From the NCBI GenBank assembly GCA_017165825.1, contig CM029387.1, forward strand, positions 8,850,172 through 8,914,171: a DNA stretch of 64,000 nucleotides, given 5' to 3'. This document shows, piece by piece, positions 1 through 10,392 of this stretch. This DNA is from Hepsetus odoe. Lineage: Eukaryota; Chordata; Actinopteri; Characiformes; Hepsetidae. Under the pieces are notes generated by a model. That model was given only the letters and a program-made list of their open reading frames with translations, was not told where the DNA came from and searched no databases. Each line of letters begins with the position of its first letter. The stretch's first letter is position 1. A program made the position numbers and the translations under genes.

Positions 1-769
1 TAAACAGCAGTAAAAACTTTTTTTACTTTACGCTTATGCCTTTGATTACAGACAAGAACGCCTTAGAAGAACCCAGATCATAATTGGTAATCACTTATAT
101 CCATCACAGTATATCCAGCTGATAGATTGAACCAAGGTTTGAACTGACCTCAGTTAAAATAGCAAACAAAACACAACCCCACCAACAACAAGAGCAATAA
201 GAAGAAAAATGACAATAAAAAAAGAAAAGAAAAAGAAGAAGGAAGAGGAGTAGATGGAGAACAAGACGACGATTAGTATTAGTATTCAACAATTAATGAA
301 ATGAAGGAGACTCAGATTCGACATACATTGCCGTAATTATAATAACCTTATCAATAAAAACATTTAACGACTGTTACAGTTAATTAATGTCATATTAGAT
401 ATCATAGTTGAATAATGTAGAACAATGCATTATAGTTGAAGGAAATTAATATAATTGTTGAATAATGCCATATAATGTGCTATAGTAAAAAAATTAGTAC
501 TAAAGTCGAATAATGTTACATAATAGTCGAATAATGTACTGTAATACGTGGAGACTGTATCAATAATTTATAGCCGAGTAATAAAATGTTTAATTATCAA
601 GAAATATTATAAAAGGATAATAGTTGAATTACATGAAATAACTCCATGTGTCAGTGTGTTATGGTATATTGTAATCGGCCATGGATGAAATAAACACGTG
701 TGTGCGTTTACTGTACCTCTGGAGTGTAATGTTGTGTAGAGGTGATGATCTGGTCAGTTGTGAAACCCA

Positions 770-1110
770 TTCTCGGCATGTTTTTTCTCCAGGCTTCGGC
801 TCTGCTCCTAAAGCCTGATCAGTAAATCAATAGCTCATCAATGCGGCGGCCTGCCTCCACTACCAAGACAAAGAATTTCCGCTGAAATAAAGTGTTGTAT
901 TTACAGTTCAACAGCATCTTCTGCTGCTCCTCATCGCCGTAAAAGCAGCCGGACGCGTTTGGGGCCATCGAGACCGCCTTCATTACAAAGCTCGTAACAA
1001 ACTTTTTCTGGCTTTTACTGCGCAGATCTGGCGAAAGAAAAGGATCATCATGACAGAGCAATACAGAAAAGGAATAAAGGGGAGATTTCACTCGAGTTAA
1101 AGTCCTAAAG
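770..1110. promoter_or_regulatory. Candidate upstream enhancer with Onecut motifs
   Basis: A non-repetitive block with several CpGs in an AT-rich flank. It contains AAATCAATA at 824-832, a close match to the Onecut/HNF6 consensus, and CATCAATG at 836-843, 12 bases further on. No coding frame here resembles a known protein. That it is conserved or active is inference; alignment to other fish genomes would decide. Confidence 0.3.
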
Positions 1111-1242
1111 TGAAGCTGCAGAGCTCACTAAGAGTAAAGGATTTTAAATTGCACGGAAATCACACGGCCGTGAAATATAGACTTTATTAAACAAACAACA
1201 CTTTTATTTCTAAAGGTCAGTGTTTGCAGTGATGCGGTGTAT

Positions 1243-1372
1243 AATAACAACAACAACAACAAGTACAATAATAATAATAATAATAATAATAACAATAACA
1301 ATAACAACAATAATAATAATTATTATTCCTATTATTATTGTTGTTATTGTTGTTGTTATTGTTGTTGTTATT
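1243..1372. repeat. (AAC/AAT)n ... (ATT/GTT)n inverted trinucleotide repeat
   Basis: CAA and TAA repeats run into their own reverse complement (TTA/TTG repeats) around a centre near 1325. The arms match perfectly over about 22 bases next to the centre and imperfectly beyond, so either strand can fold into a hairpin. Confidence 0.85.
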
Positions 1373-2006
1373 ATATTTTTTATTAGATTGTACGATTATT
1401 TTCACCTTTTTTTGTGATTAGCTTTTAAACGGTGCTGAAACTGCAGTGAGTTTTTGAACAGGCAAACAGGATTTACAGAACCTTTCAGCTTAAATTGATT
1501 CACTCGCTTCTCTCGAGTTGAATGAAAGAAGAAATATCTACAGTACCTAAAACCGTCTCAAATCAACATTTTAATGCCATGCTCCCAATAAGAATTATAT
1601 TAAAGGCTAAAGCAACTTTAGGCAACTGGTGAACCAGTGTGAAATAGAATGGCAGTATAACTTCAAGCAAATAAAATAAAGAAAATAAAGAAGAAAAGAG
1701 CAGTAAATAAAAAAGAAAATAAAAACAATAATAACAGTAAATAAGATAAAATAATCGATGCATTTTTCTGGCGTTGCAGTTTTTGTTGTTGTTGTTTGCT
1801 TGAAAGCAATAAACTAAAAAAAAGCAAAGATGAAAGTAGAACATAAATAGATCTCCGTGTGTGTTTGGAGCCACTTCGGATAGAAAGTTTCGGCAACATC
1901 GCTAAAATGTTAGAACTTCCCTTTCTCCAAAAAATCACTCTGCAGAATTAAAATCTGAACCAACTTGGACACTGTAGTATAAAATTATCAGCGCACACCG
2001 CTGAGC

Positions 2007-2056
2007 GTGTGTGTGTGTGTAATGTGTGTGTGTGTGAGTGTGTGAGTGTGTGTGTT
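2007..2056. repeat. (GT)n microsatellite, interrupted
   Basis: GT dinucleotides with AATG and GAGT interruptions. Confidence 0.9.
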
Positions 2057-2512
2057 TGAACTGAAGGCTTAAAGACTCTCGCTCGCTAACATCCATCAGC
2101 CCGGTCGGGTCGGTGGACGGTACCGGAGCCGCTGCGAGAGCACTGAGCCGATCCACCGTGATTTATTCTCCAAATGGGCTCATCGATAGAGAGACATTAG
2201 AGCAGAGCAGGAGAAGAGTCATCACTCCCACAGGCCTCTACACACACTTAGAGCACAAACACCTACACTAACAACACTACCAACAAAAACACGTACGACA
2301 CCAATAACAACAACACCAGCAACAACAACAACAACTACAATAGTGATAAACATCATCATTATTCAACAATATGAAATGGACCAACATAAATAACAACAGA
2401 AAAACCCCATAGTAATAGCAAAACATACTTACAGGAATACTAATATTACTACTAATAATACTAATACATTATACAAAACGATGGAAAAGTTTGTAACAAA
2501 ATTGTGCTTCAG

Positions 2513-2513
<1 letters not shown>

Positions 2514-2554
<41 letters not shown>

Positions 2555-2580
2555 CAATAATAACAATAATAATAATAATT
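2514..2580. repeat. (AAT)n microsatellite
   Basis: Long run of AAT/TAA units with AAC interruptions near its 3' end. Confidence 0.95.
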
Positions 2581-2804
2581 ATAGAATTAAACATGCCTTT
2601 AAAAAAGTGCAATAAAAAGTAAATGAAATGTAATAAATATTAATCAGGCCTCAGATGATGTGCTAAGTAAATCTGAGGCCTTTCCATGTGTCTTACAGCT
2701 TGATGGAGATGATTTTTTCCCCAAACGCACTTATCTACATATTTATAATAGATGTATTACAGAATGGTATTGCAGGAAAGTGCGGATAAAGCGGTGTTTT
2801 ACCT

Positions 2805-2843
2805 GTTTTTTTTTTTGCTTTTTTTTTTTTTTTGCTTTTTTTT
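2805..2843. repeat. Poly-T tract with GC interruptions
   Basis: Three T runs separated by GC, directly before the GC-rich block at 2850. Confidence 0.9.
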
Positions 2844-2849
2844 CTCGCG

Positions 2850-3120
2850 CTCCGCAGAACAGCTCCTGCTCCTCAGACCTCCGCGCTGCTCTTCCTCTCT
2901 TTCTGCTCAAACTTTCTGACCTGCGATCCTGCTCACCCGCAGGTCAAAAAACATAAGATTAATCAGTGTCAGTCAATATATCGATCCGATTTATCAATGA
3001 GCAGCGAAAGCAGCGCCAACGAGCCGCAGAGCTTTCACACCACTTAGACCCCTTCAGCATTTCCCTCTCAGAGCTGAGGGAGGTGAAGAGCGGCCTTCGG
3101 TCCGCAGGCATGTGCTCAGC
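2850..3120. promoter_or_regulatory. Candidate regulatory block upstream of onecut3
   Basis: GC-richer unique sequence between AT-rich flanks. Three Onecut-type cores lie within 30 bases: GTCAATAT (2972-2979), ATCGAT (near 2980-2985) and TATCAATG (2992-2999). The block is about 1.7 kb upstream of the CpG island. A function in onecut3 control is inferred only from position and motifs. Confidence 0.3.
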
Positions 3121-3593
3121 TGGTCCATGATATTACACTAATAAATACAGCATCATCCACCATGATGATCAATATTTTAAATAATATTAAATAAACGAAT
3201 AAATAAATAAAACCAGACTGGATTTGTTTCACATTTTGATTTCTAAGAATACAATTCCCAGAATTAATTTTGATGATCTAAGACATGTTCTTAACTGCCA
3301 GATAAAAGCACGTGGAATACCACACTGTTCCCTGTATCACCATTTGTTGTGTGCACTCTGACAGAGATTAGTACGAACTCAGTAATGAAGGCGGGTTTCC
3401 TGAATAAATGTAGTGAAATCATTTTTAATTACGGAGACCTTTAAACGATTAGACTCAAATATTAAATATTTATTCATAAAGGGTGCAACCTTTATCTTAA
3501 GCACTCGTCTATAGTGCTGTAAGAAAAAGCATTTGTTTGTTGAATCATGTGTTTCTGCAGATGTAAGGCTAAAATAAGGCCATTTATTGTAAA

Positions 3594-3598
<5 letters not shown>

Positions 3599-3660
<62 letters not shown>
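3599..3660. repeat. (AC)31 microsatellite
   Basis: Uninterrupted AC dinucleotides over 62 bases. Confidence 0.97.
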
Positions 3661-3662
<2 letters not shown>

Positions 3663-4304
3663 ATAGATGTGAAATGTGGTATGTGTGTATGTCTGTTCTA
3701 GACATGTATATGGACGTGTATGTGTATGTGCAAACCATGTGAAAATATGTGTGTCTATGAAGTGTATGGGTGATGTATGTATGCATGTAAGCATGTGAAT
3801 GTGTGTTATTCATGTACTTGTGCATCCTCTCCTGCTGTTATGTCACAGCATAATGAACAGCGCTGGAACTGCAAGATATTTACACTTCTAAACTGCTCCA
3901 AGCACAGAATGCCGCTTCTTCCTCAGAGCTGTGATTAAAAGTAGACAATGCTCTGGATGTGTTTGAAGATAATAAGCCTAATGTAGGTTAGAAAGGAGAC
4001 TCATGTAACAGATGGATGGATGGCGTGTTTTAATCAGAATTTATGAAGATACCAAATGCAATGAGAGCAAACATATATTTATTTCATTAGAAGGCAACGC
4101 ACAAAACAAGCAAAACATATACAGAATTGTATTTTTAAGTGAAATTCCCTGAAATTCATCAATACTGGTGAATTCTGGGACTGGACTTCTACTGCTGTGA
4201 AAGAGAATCGTTTGGAACTGATGCAATGTTCATTCGAATACACGAATGCGTGAGCACATGTATATGTATTTGTGTATATATGTATTTATGTATGAATGTA
4301 TGTG

Positions 4305-4366
4305 TATAAGTGTGTGTGTGTGTGTGTGTGTGTCTTTGTGTATATATGCATATCTGTGTGTGTGTG

Positions 4367-4428
<62 letters not shown>

Positions 4429-4440
4429 TATCTGTGTGTG

Positions 4441-4485
<45 letters not shown>

Positions 4486-4492
4486 TCTGCTA

Positions 4493-4552
<60 letters not shown>

Positions 4553-4629
4553 ATATCTGTGTGTGTGTGTGTGTGTGTATGTGTGTGTATATGTATATCT
4601 ATGTGTGTGTGTGTGTATGTGTGTGTGTG
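4305..4629. repeat. Composite (GT)n/(TA)n tract upstream of onecut3
   Basis: About 325 bases of almost pure alternating purine-pyrimidine sequence: GT blocks (about 4312-4334, 4356-4371, 4434-4445, 4559-4580, 4600-4628) alternate with three TA blocks (about 4374-4424, 4448-4486, 4496-4548). It ends about 70 bases before the CpG island begins. All the apparent reading frames here are artefacts of the repeats. Confidence 0.97.
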
Positions 4630-4826
4630 ATTTGCAGGTTATGTCATTAGTATGAGGACAGCCCAGAGTAATACACTACAGTGTGGCCGATCATTATTTA
4701 GGAGAGGTGGGTGCGGTCGCGCGCGTTGATATTTCACCTACGAAGCTTCACACTTCAGCACCGCGGACAGCGCGCTTTTTTCCCCCCTCATTCCTCACGC
4801 GCACGCGCGCTCCAGCTTGCTCGGAC

Positions 4827-5045
4827 ATGGACGCGGCGGCGCTCGCGCCTGTCGCAGGAAGCGCTGCTGCTGCTGTCGCTGCAGGAATGAGCGGCGAGCG
4901 CGAGCAGTTTCCCCGCACCATTTCGCTTTTTTGCTGTGTTTTGTTTCTCGGCATCACACACAGGACTGGTCGATGGATTGTTTTGAGAAGAAGGAGAAAA
5001 AGAAGAAGGAAAACAAACAAAGGCAGCTGTTTTGGTTGGAGATAG
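4827..5045 (+). other. Upstream ORF in onecut3 leader, 72 codons
   Basis: An ATG at 4827 opens a 72-codon frame that ends 76 bases before the onecut3 start codon and is in a different frame from it. The peptide starts alanine-rich (residues 2-20), has a hydrophobic middle (about 32-42) and a very basic tail (about 52-63). It resembles no family I know. If it lies within the mature leader it could dampen onecut3 translation; whether transcription starts upstream of it is unknown. Confidence 0.35.
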
Positions 5046-5121
5046 AAAGAACGGGAGAGGGAGTGATAGAGAGAAGGAGACAGAGGGAGGGAGAGGAAGA
5101 GGCAGTGTCTCTGTCCTCGCC

Positions 5122-6306
5122 ATGGAGCTCACCATGGAGAACCTCAGCAACATGCACGGCGTTTCGCACGCGCAGGCGGCGGGCGAGTTGATGAACGCGG
5201 CGCACGCGCGCCCTTCGCCCGGTCCACCGCCGCCTCACCGCAGCCTCGTGTCGCACGGGCGCTCGGCCATGGTGTCGAGCATGGCGTCCATCCTGGAGGG
5301 CGCCGGCGAGTACCGGAGCGACGCCGCCGCGCTCACCGGCCACCTGCACGCGGCCGCCATGAGCATGTGCGAGCCGGGCATGGGCCTGTCCAGCACGTAC
5401 ACGACGCTGGCGCCCCTGCAGCACCTGCCGCCCATCTCCACCGTGTCGGACAAGTTCCATCCGCACGCGCACCCGCACTCGCACCCGCACCCGCACCACC
5501 CGCACGCGCACCATGCGCACCCACACCACCAGCGCCTCGCCGCGGGCAACGTCAGCGGCAGTTTCACGCTCATGCGGGACGAGCGTGGCGTCCCAGGGGG
5601 GCCCGGCGGCGGCCTGGCGGGGCGGCGGCCCCGGAGGTCCAGGCGGCGGCGGGGCCACAGCGGGGGGTCTTGTGGGCTATACAGCCACCACTACGCCAAG
5701 GACGTGACGGCCATGGGCGCGCCGCTGTCGCCGCTCTCCAACGGCTTGAGCGCGCTGCACGGTTCGCAGAAGGCGCTCTCCGCCTATGGCCCCACGAGCG
5801 CGGCCGCTTTCGAGCCGCACGCGGCCATGCTGTCGCGCAGCGAGGAGCACCTCGCGCGCGCAGTCTGGTGCCGGAGGAGGAGTGGCGGCGGCGGCAACGG
5901 CGTGGCGCACGCACGCATGCCGTTCTCCAACCTCAACGGCATGCACCGCCTCGGGCATCTGCACGCAGGCGCGGCGCGCCATGCTGGCGGAGCGCGAGGG
6001 CATCGTCGGCAGGTGAGGCCAGAGCGGCGGCGGGAGTGGAGGTGGAGGAGGAGGAGCGGGAGGAGGGCAGGTGGAGGAGATCAACACCAAAGAAGTGGCG
6101 CAGCGGATCACGGCCGAGCTGACGTTGCCTCCCGCAGGCCATCTTCGCCCAGCGGATTCTGTGCAGCTCGCAGGGAACACTGTCCGACCTGCTGCGCAAC
6201 CCCAAGCCCTGGAGTAAACTCAAGTCCGGCAGGGAGACCTTCCGGAGGATGTGGAAGTGGCTGCAGGAGCCTGAATTCCAGAGGATGTCCGCGCTCCGGC
6301 TGGCCG
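5122..6306 (+). CDS. onecut3: onecut3 exon 1: N-terminus and CUT domain, frame broken
   Basis: First coding exon of a Onecut-family CUT-homeodomain transcription factor, a nuclear DNA-binding regulator of neuronal and endodermal development. The ATG at 5122 (context CTCGCC ATG G) is chosen because the peptide starts MELTMENLSNMHGVSHAQA, the family N-terminus. Further family blocks follow: a TYTTLAPLQHLPPISTVSDKF motif (5398-5457), a His/Pro-rich tract, GNVSGSFTLMRDER (5547-5585) and a YAKDVTAMGAPLSPL block (5692-5733). These share frame 1. The CUT domain begins in another frame at 6071 (EEINTKEVAQRITAEL) and continues in a third from 6135 (AIFAQRILC...) to the donor at 6306/6307 (G|GTGAGT). 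Between the two CUT frames, 21 expected bases for KRYSIPQ are replaced by 16. A stop (6014-6016) lies in the CUT frame just before the Gly-rich linker. The residue after LC in LCRSQGTL is Ser, not Arg. Repairing the frames would give about 493 residues, near the family length. Assembly error or a real lesion are both possible. Confidence 0.88.
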
Positions 6307-7772
6307 GTGAGTTTTTTTTTCAAAGCTGAAATTACCTTCGGAGGGTGTGGGTGGAACGCTGGATTCAGATGGGACATCAGGTCAGAGGGGACACTCTGAA
6401 TTTGGACCGAACTTAACTGGACATACTTTGCTGTCTCTTTTTGGGGTAAAGTGTGGCTACAGCAAGGACACGTCCCCTTAATATTCAGAGACAGGTTCCC
6501 TTAATATTCACACAGTGTTCACAATGTCCCCCAAACATCTATTAATATAAATCTGTTAATGGCAGCAATTTGGTCCCCCCACCACCCTTTTGTTCAATCC
6601 ATGGCGATGGCCTTGGGCTGATCATTGTTTGAAACAAAAAGAATGTCTTGAATGCGACTGAATTCTGTGTCTTCTTTATTCAAGAATATCACTCTTGAAT
6701 CTTGAACGATAAATGCTCCAAACACATTGTAACTCTGGATTCGAGATTCTGCTTAAATGCTAATTTAAATATGAAATGCACCCTATCCTGCATATAATAC
6801 CTAAAATATTTGTAGAAAAATTATATTCTCTCTACATGAGCAAAAGGAAATAATGTAAACAGGCTAATTATGTAATACACTATAAAGGAATATTCTAGGA
6901 ATATTATGAGGAGGTAAATAAACAGCTTTGCTATTCATAGGCTGTGTGCTTTCCATGATACCAAATACAAAATCTCATGAAAGATAGCTGTCCTATAAAA
7001 CAAAAAAAAAATGCAATTTTCTGTAACAAATTTAGCGTTAACCTGTTTTACTTGATACCTAAATCATCTTTCAGCCTTTTGACCTCATTAGCCTAAAATA
7101 TATTTGGAACCATTTAAAATGAATCATTATGCATGATTATTGCTGATCAATTCAGAGCAACAACAACAACAGCAACATCAACAACAACAACAACAACTAA
7201 GCTTACATGTTTCTCCATGTATCAATGCATGAAACAATGACCTGTTACCTGCATGTCCCTTAATACCTGTAAGGCCTGAATCCACTCTGCAGTCATGTAA
7301 TGACCACTGGTTGTTCTTTGGAGGTGTTAGCTGAAATCGTGGGTCTCATCACACTGCCATTACTGCATATCTGTTCTACACATCATGCTAATCATTTGCC
7401 ACCCTCCATTCAGTGAAAGATACTGCAGAGAGAGGCTTAGTGTAACACAAGTGCGGCAACACATGAACTGAGGCTTTCAAATGTGACACAGTGGGCCATA
7501 ACGTGAAAACATTTCAGTGCCTTTGTATGGAAATAAATGTTTCCTAACTTACACACACACGTGATTCTCAAAACATAATTTAGAGTTGTTAAATTGATAT
7601 TCATTAAACTCGCTGAAGGTTCCTTATGCTCATATTTTAGTTACCAAAAGGTTCTTTACAAACCATCAAACAATAGTGAATAGTGAAATGTTAATTTGGG
7701 GTGAATTCGAGGAGGGGAGGAGAACATTTGGAGCATTTTCAGTTTCTGTCTGGTGATTCTTTAAAAATAACC

Positions 7773-7808
7773 TATATATATATATATAGAATACCATATA
7801 TATATATA
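7773..7808. repeat. (TA)n microsatellite, interrupted
   Basis: Two TA runs separated by a short unique spacer. Confidence 0.9.
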
Positions 7809-8149
7809 AAACCCTCATCATGCCATTCAGGGTCTATGACATGCATCCCCGTGGTCTTCAACACACTTTCCTATAATAACAAAATGTCCCATAACACAAA
7901 ATATACATCTTTTACATCTTTCAGTTCAGACCTTTTACCTCGTAATGTATGCACCACGATAGCTGCATGCTGAATTTTAAATCATAAATTTGTAACTAGA
8001 TGATGCAAAGCAGCAGAAATAGCAACATTAAAGTGCCAAACAGTGTGTCCTGTAATACCAGCTGCCATACTTTCCCCAAAATGAGTGTTTCAGTGCGTGA
8101 ACCATGATTTCTTCTGGTTAAGATCTGGGCCCTTTGGTTTTCTCAGACG

Positions 8150-8530
8150 AAAACATGGGATGGAAGAGAGCTGAGCCGGACGGTCATCAAACACTTGAGG
8201 AACGATTTGCTGTCAGCAGTTTGATGAGTGTCCGGCTCGTGTTCTCCCGCAGCAGATAAGATTTCTCCAGGCTTCTCCACTCATAAAGGCCCGAATTCGT
8301 GTGTTTTGGGCCCCGCCACCGAGCTCACCACCCCCAGAGCTCCCCCCGAGCCTCCCCTCGGGACTCTCTTTGCAGCGACCTGCAGCTGATCGATAGAGCA
8401 GTTCCCCGCGTCCCTTTTAAACGGAGCGCGCGGATCGATACTCGATTGGGAAGCGAAGAGGCAGATAAGCGCGCGCCTGCTTTTAATTGAGCTCGCTTTG
8501 TTTTTAAACGCGCTCTGATTAGACCACGAC
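8150..8530. promoter_or_regulatory. CpG-bearing candidate enhancer, intron 1
   Basis: GC- and CpG-rich unique block in an AT-rich intron. It carries ATCGATAG (8389-8396) and ATCGATAC (8434-8441), both Onecut-compatible, and two GCAGATAAG matches (GATA-type, about 8250 and 8460). The overlapping open frames on both strands show no family resemblance. An alternative is a minor promoter; no evidence separates these. Confidence 0.35.
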
Positions 8531-9299
8531 TGACTCATTTCCGTTCAGTTATGACGAATAGGATCCCTGCTTGTAGGTTTAAGTTTCTGTGGATTTGGTG
8601 GGTCGGGATCATACAAAAACCTCTAAAATATTCTTCATTTATAGAAATTCGTGTGGGGTCCAGGACAGAACTCTGAAGATTGTGGTGTGAACTGGGCCTG
8701 CACTCTTCTGAGCTCAAAACTGGTCTGCAGAAGTCAAAATAATCAACTATAATTGCTTTTGCTATTTCAAATTCCACAGAAGTTGGTCAGTGAAACTACA
8801 TAAGCTGTCTAAGTGAGAACTTACTTTTTTGTGTTCATATGTGGATTTTGAACTCAACCATTTCCCCTCTTTTTTCTCAGGACCATTAAAAACATGAAAG
8901 CACTAAATGACAAATCTAACAATTTTTTGTTGTGGCACATTGTTTATCAAGAGGCTGCTCTAAATATTTAAACGCTGATCAGTCTAAAAAATGTGTTTGG
9001 GTTCATTGTAATTTACCCGTTGGCTATAAACAGAAAGAACTGATTTAAGAGGATTCGCTGTCCAAACACAATGAACACTCAAGCATACTCCCTTAACAGT
9101 AAACATAATAATTGAAGACTGAGATTTACACCTGTATATCCCATCAAACTGGAATGGACATAGACATAAAGGTGCGTTATAATGTATGCAGAGGTGAGTT
9201 CACTTGAAATACTTTGCTTTATACAGTTCAGGTTATCATATCAAATTTATTATGATCCTAATCGATGCCACATTGAAGTTTCTTTATCTTTGCTTTTTG

Positions 9300-9490
9300 G
9301 AGGCGTTATAGATTCCCCATTGCCTGGACCCCTGAGACAGGGAGGCAGTGGCCTCATGGTTAGGAAGGGCAGCATTAGTGACCTGCAAAGTGGACACACG
9401 TCAATCTGTGCACATTTGAATGCCTAATGGATAGCTCGGCAGCCGTGATTAATTGCTTCTCAGCACAGTCAGGACACACTCTTTCTTTCG
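9300..9490. promoter_or_regulatory. Possible conserved non-coding block, intron 1
   Basis: Unique sequence of mixed composition with homeodomain-type TAATTA and related AT-rich cores (about 9448-9455). A short part (GGCAGTGGCCTCATGGTTAGG, near 9342) weakly resembles the head of the SINE found elsewhere in this window, so a very old SINE is an alternative. Confidence 0.2.
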
Positions 9491-9553
9491 CTCTCTCTCT
9501 CTCTCTCTCTCTCACTGCCATTCTTGCTCTCTCTCTCCCCTTTTCTCTCTCAT
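9489..9553. repeat. CT-rich simple repeat
   Basis: Interrupted (CT)n runs on the + strand. Confidence 0.85.
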
Positions 9554-10332
9554 CCATAGTGATTATATTATTTTTGAATAACAGATGTTTTACAAGATGT
9601 AGGAAATAGCAAACGTATTAATTGTAGCAGAGAGAAGAGTGATTATAGATTCTTTAAATAAAGGTTAAGTGATTCTTGGATTGGTAATATTCTGAAAGCT
9701 TATCTTTGGGATATGAAAGGTTTTTCACGCTCACTCACATTCACAATTACATTCTTTCAAGAACTTTGTTTTGAGGCATCACATTTTGGCATCTCACCTT
9801 GACATAGTATAGTCTTGTTTCTTTGATACCCAACTATGTTGCTGGACCAGGTACACTCTGCTGCATACATTTTTTTGTTTTCCTGCTCTAACACACCAAC
9901 TTTATTTTAAGACAGACTTATTAATTAATTGATCAGGGATGTTAGGAGCAAAAAAAACACTAAAATGTGCAGGGCAGAGGGAACATTACCCCCAAAGAGC
10001 TGAAGGATGTAAATCTTAAAGGGAAACATATTTTGTACTTTTTTCTAAATAGATCAACCATTTATAAAACATATTTTAACAAATTTGAATTGACTCTGTG
10101 TTTTGGTGTTAGGATCCATGGGTAACAGTGTTTACAACTTGAATATAGACTTTCTGTGAACCAAAATAACCAGTGAACCTACGCGTGTGCATACATTTTA
10201 CATATTAAATATACATTTTATATATTTTATATATTATAAATTATACTTTCATGACAGTAACAGTTCCCTCATAGTCCAATAACTCACTTTCAGGCATCAG
10301 GCAGACATTCCAAATCACTGTTTATGTCATAA

Positions 10333-10334
<2 letters not shown>

Positions 10335-10389
<55 letters not shown>
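10335..10389. repeat. (AT)n microsatellite
   Basis: Pure AT dinucleotides over about 55 bases. Confidence 0.97.

Positions 10390-10392
<3 letters not shown>

Larger units (their letters stand above)
1..4300. other. Upstream flank of onecut3, no gene seen
   Basis: No coding region or RNA gene could be supported here. The stretch holds AT-rich unique sequence, trinucleotide and dinucleotide microsatellites (listed separately) and two GC-richer blocks at about 770-1110 and 2850-3120 that stand out from the background and carry Onecut-like motifs. Open frames in the block consist of microsatellite translations or have no recognisable family. Confidence 0.6.
4690..6310 (+). promoter_or_regulatory. 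CpG island spanning onecut3 promoter and exon 1
   Basis: GC content and CpG frequency jump at about 4.70 kb and fall abruptly after the exon 1 donor at 6307, against AT-rich DNA on both sides. Developmental transcription-factor genes of vertebrates commonly start in such islands. The island holds the presumed 5' leader (about 4700-5121), whose transcription start cannot be fixed; no convincing TATA box was seen. A GA-rich stretch (about 4985-5105) precedes the start codon. Confidence 0.8.

Noticed and set aside
3599..3660. CRISPR-like or satellite array
   Set aside because: It is a plain dinucleotide microsatellite; there are no spacers, and the genome is vertebrate.
4246..4655. Long overlapping open frames with Tyr/Ile and Cys/Val repeats
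   Set aside because: They are translations of the (TA)n and (GT)n tract and exist in all frames.
6013..6134. Possible small intron in onecut3 exon 1 (CAG|GTGAGG ... CCTCCCGCAG|GCC)
   Set aside because: The sites look usable, but splicing would remove EEINTKEVAQRITAEL, an essential start of the CUT domain, and the acceptor coincides with the normal codons for Pro-Gln-Ala.
5235..6223. Long - strand and alternative + strand frames over onecut3 exon 1
   Set aside because: High GC content removes stop codons in every frame; only the frames carrying Onecut family motifs are credible.
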